A stretch of 64,000 nucleotides of DNA, from contig NZ_JSVU01000004.1 in the NCBI RefSeq assembly GCF_000952855.1, forward strand, positions 62,001 through 126,000, given 5' to 3'. Within the stretch, counting starts at the first letter, position 1, and the number at the start of each line of letters is the position of its first letter. Source of the stretch: Aequorivita vladivostokensis (GTDB taxonomy: Bacteria > Bacteroidota > Bacteroidia > Flavobacteriales > Flavobacteriaceae). Below the pieces are notes generated by a model. The model was given only the letters and a program-made list of their open reading frames with translations. It was not told the DNA's origin and searched no databases. Shown here one piece after another: positions 61,655 through 64,000 of the stretch. The position numbers and the translations under genes were made by a program.

Positions 61655-62851
61655 CTAATCAATAACTCCCAATTTTTTTCCAATCTTGGTAAAGGCCGTT
61701 ATTGCTTTGTCCAAATGCTCTTTCGTGTGCGCTGCCGAAAGCTGAACGCGGATTCGGGCTTTTCCTTTCGGAACCACAGGAAAGAAAAAACCAATTACAT
61801 AAATACCTTCCTCCAAAAGCAAGTCGGCCATTTGCTGTGAAAGCTTGGCATCGTAGAGCATTACTGGCACAATTGCACTTTCACCATCTATTATATCAAA
61901 TCCCGCAGCTTTCATTCCCTTTTTGAAGTAGGCGGTATTCTCCCAAAGTTTATCCCGTAGCGATGTATCGTTGGAAAGCAGATCAAATACCTTTATTGAG
62001 GCCCCAACGATTGCAGGAGCTAATGAATTTGAAAATAGATACGGCCGCGAACGCTGGCGAAGCATTTCAATAATTTCTTTCTTCCCAGTAGTATAACCAC
62101 CCATAGCCCCACCCAAGGCTTTTCCAAGTGTTCCCGTAATTATATCTATACGGTCCATAACTCCTTTTTCTTCTAAGGTGCCTCGGCCCGTTTCCCCGAT
62201 GAAGCCGGTAGCATGGCATTCGTCAATCATTACCAGGGCATCATATTTATCAGCAAGGTCGCATATCTTGTCTAATGGAGCTACCAAGCCATCCATTGAA
62301 AACACTCCGTCCGTAACAATAATTTTGAAGCGAGCCCCTTTTTCATTTGCAGCAATAAGTTGATTTTCCAAATCTTCCATATTGCTATTTTCATAACGAT
62401 AGCGTGCTGCCTTGCAAAGACGAACTCCATCTATAATGGAGGCGTGGTTCAAAGAATCTGAGATAATGGCATCCTCTTCGCCAAGCAACGGCTCAAATAC
62501 TCCTCCGTTAGCGTCGAAACAAGCCGCGTAAAGTATGGTATCTTCGGCGCCATAGAATTCTGCAATCTTTCGCTCCAACTCTTTATGGATGTCCTGTGTA
62601 CCACAAATAAAACGAACGGATGACATTCCAAATCCATGGGTGTCCATCGCATCTTTTGCAGCTTGAATTACCGCCTTGTGGGAAGACAGTCCCAAATAAT
62701 TATTGGCACAAAAATTTATAACCTTTTGGCCGGTTGAAATAGTTATTTCCGCATCTTGGGGTGATGTAATAATGCGTTCCCTTTTGAAAAGACCGTTCTC
62801 TTTAATTTCTTCTAATTCGTTCTGTAAGTGTTCCTTTATTTTTCCGTACAT
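61655..62851 (-). CDS. kbl: Glycine C-acetyltransferase (2-amino-3-ketobutyrate CoA ligase)
   Basis: PLP enzyme that converts 2-amino-3-ketobutyrate and CoA to glycine and acetyl-CoA in threonine degradation. At 398 residues it has the family length. [13 protein letters not shown] is near 46-58, [21 protein letters not shown] near 204-224, and the PLP-lysine lies in [14 protein letters not shown] near 241-254. No tdh (threonine dehydrogenase) gene is in view. An AONS (BioF-type) enzyme is less likely because of the Kbl-specific N-terminus. Confidence 0.93.
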   Translation of the reverse strand: MYGKIKEHLQNELEEIKENGLFKRERIITSPQDAEITISTGQKVINFCANNYLGLSSHKAVIQAAKDAMDTHGFGMSSVRFICGTQDIHKELERKIAEFYGAEDTILYAACFDANGGVFEPLLGEEDAIISDSLNHASIIDGVRLCKAARYRYENSNMEDLENQLIAANEKGARFKIIVTDGVFSMDGLVAPLDKICDLADKYDALVMIDECHATGFIGETGRGTLEEKGVMDRIDIITGTLGKALGGAMGGYTTGKKEIIEMLRQRSRPYLFSNSLAPAIVGASIKVFDLLSNDTSLRDKLWENTAYFKKGMKAAGFDIIDGESAIVPVMLYDAKLSQQMADLLLEEGIYVIGFFFPVVPKGKARIRVQLSAAHTKEHLDKAITAFTKIGKKLGVID

Positions 62852-62876
62852 AATTGCGCTTTTTAATGTTTCAAAA

Positions 62877-64000
62877 TTAAGCTTTATTTATTACTATTCC
62901 ATCCGAGAGGCTATATATAAGCATTTTTTCTGAAACCGTGATTCCCATATCCTGTAAGGCATTGGCATAATCCCTCAATTGATCATTATGGTGAATTTTT
63001 GGGCTACCTGTTTTATAATCAATTAAAATTGCATTGTTTTCAGTGCTTATATTTATTCTATCCGGTCTCAAAACCAGACCTTCTTTGGTGATTATGCTGC
63101 GCTCGTTATGCACACTACCTGTGCCATCAAACAGGTTTTTAAGATCGGGATGTTGGACGATTTGACACACCGTATTTTGCAGATTTTCAAATGTCTCCTT
63201 CGGCACTATGGCTCGCTCTTTCAATTCCATTAAAACCCGTTCTGCATCTTCTTGGGTGAATATTTGCGCCATAGTTTCGTGAAGCAGATTTCCGGTAGTG
63301 ATTGCAGCCATTGTATGTGTTTCCAAGGAAATTTCTTCCGAAGAAACCATTTTTAAACCATGATTCGCTGGACTGCTTGACAGATATAGTGGCTCAATTT
63401 GGGAAACAGTTTTTTTCTTCTTTGAAATTTTCTCAGAATCTTTTCCAAATTCATAGATCATTTGGTCGCCATTCCATCTATTTTTATGCTTCAAAAACTC
63501 CATGAAAAGATGGTTGTAGGTGGAAGGAACCCCATCCTTCGGCTCTTTGGGCATTTCAGCAAAAACATACAGTTTCTCAACCGCACGGGTTAAGGTCACG
63601 TAAAGTAAATTTATATTGTCAAGTTCCAGTTGGCTTCTGTGGCCAAGGTATAGTTGTTCCCCAATCGGGCCGTAGTTTGCTATTTCAGTTTTATAATTTA
63701 TCTGTCCTTTTTTAAAACCAAAGTCATCATTTTGCAAAGGATACCAGAGCTTGTCATACTTACCATCAAACAACTGAATGTCCGCAAACGGAAAAATAAC
63801 TACTGGAAATTCGAGCCCCTTGGCTTTGTGGATTGTCATCAATTGCACTGCATTGGTACCTTCCCCGGCAGGAATGGAAGCACTTTCCTTTTTCGTTTCC
63901 CAATAGTCCAAAAACGAAATTTTATCTGCTTGGGGCTGCTGCTCAAATTCATAAACCAAATCCATAAACCCAAAAAGATATGCGTCTGCAAGTTCGGCTA
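62877..64000 (-). CDS. addA: AddA/RecB-like UvrD helicase-nuclease, C-terminal part (cut by edge)
   Basis: The C-terminal 374 or so residues of a UvrD-type helicase with a RecB nuclease domain; the reading frame is open to the window edge. Helicase motif V lies in [20 protein letters not shown], and motif VI in [16 protein letters not shown]. The nuclease signature is AILIDYKTG, then [13 protein letters not shown] with the QxxxY motif. It is likely AddA, the ATP-driven partner of AddB. kbl starts 25 bases after its stop. Confidence 0.88.
   Translation of the reverse strand, partial: AELADAYLFGFMDLVYEFEQQPQADKISFLDYWETKKESASIPAGEGTNAVQLMTIHKAKGLEFPVVIFPFADIQLFDGKYDKLWYPLQNDDFGFKKGQINYKTEIANYGPIGEQLYLGHRSQLELDNINLLYVTLTRAVEKLYVFAEMPKEPKDGVPSTYNHLFMEFLKHKNRWNGDQMIYEFGKDSEKISKKKKTVSQIEPLYLSSSPANHGLKMVSSEEISLETHTMAAITTGNLLHETMAQIFTQEDAERVLMELKERAIVPKETFENLQNTVCQIVQHPDLKNLFDGTGSVHNERSIITKEGLVLRPDRINISTENNAILIDYKTGSPKIHHNDQLRDYANALQDMGITVSEKMLIYSLSDGIVINKA

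Overview
The window looks like a chromosomal segment of a marine or aquatic member of the Flavobacteriaceae (Bacteroidota). The evidence is type IX secretion (T9SS) signatures (a PorZ-like protein and several proteins with C-terminal sorting domains), Bacteroidota-type promoters (TTTG, about 19-21 bases, TAnnTTTG), many MKK-type lipoproteins, an OmpA protein with thrombospondin type 3 repeats, moderately AT-rich DNA, and family-typical gene neighbours (yicC-gmk-nadD, recO-porZ, tdk-alr). The genus cannot be fixed from the sequence alone. No rRNA, transposase, integrase, phage gene or CRISPR array was seen. There is one tRNA (Ala, GGC).

Layout. 1-5.6 kb: a minus-strand suf iron-sulfur assembly operon in the order sufA, sufB, lipoprotein, sufC, four-helix-bundle gene, sufD, sufS (sufS runs off the left edge). 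The four-helix gene is bounded by two inverted heptamer-repeat arrays and looks like an inserted cassette. 5.8-10.5 kb: a four-gene minus-strand cassette of a T9SS-exported LVIVD-repeat protein, a seven-repeat propeller lipoprotein, an MbnP-like lipoprotein and a di-heme MbnH/MauG-like peroxidase. This is the most interesting system in the window. 10.6-17.9 kb: thiL, a hydrolase, aminopeptidase P, a large T9SS propeller protein, and a frameshifted membrane protein. 17.9-18.5 kb: the only long gene-poor stretch, holding twelve exact-period 21-bp repeats beside a 36-codon ORF. 18.5-26.8 kb: a Cys-rich protein, a VTT membrane protein, a PPOX-fold protein, a sugar dehydrogenase, an aldehyde dehydrogenase, a GNAT enzyme, recO and porZ. 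26.9-33.2 kb: gdhA, an outer-membrane-type protein, a transsulfuration enzyme, a DUF3298 lipoprotein, an ArsC-like protein, an EamA transporter and a thioesterase. 33.3-45.98 kb: housekeeping genes (YheT-like hydrolase, yicC-gmk-nadD, gpsA, a prolyl oligopeptidase, asd-mscL-alr-tdk, rsmI). 45.98-47.2 kb: a decay patch with two broken genes around a YwqK-type lipoprotein. 47.3-56.5 kb: a delta-60 repeat T9SS protein, recJ, lpxH, a MazEF-type toxin-antitoxin pair, queD, a 2OG oxygenase, a MATE transporter, a universal stress protein and the tRNA. 56.5-64 kb: a hydrolase, addB, ompA, kbl and the C-terminal part of addA.

How they fit together. Most of the window is core metabolism and cell-envelope biology: Fe-S cluster assembly; thiamine, NAD, queuosine, aspartate-family and D-alanine pathways; DNA repair (RecO, RecJ, AddAB); and T9SS surface display. 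The unusual material is a possible surface copper/kynurenine cassette, several classes of short phased repeats, one palindromic element inside the nadD reading frame, and a few frame-disrupted genes that could be real decay or sequencing error.
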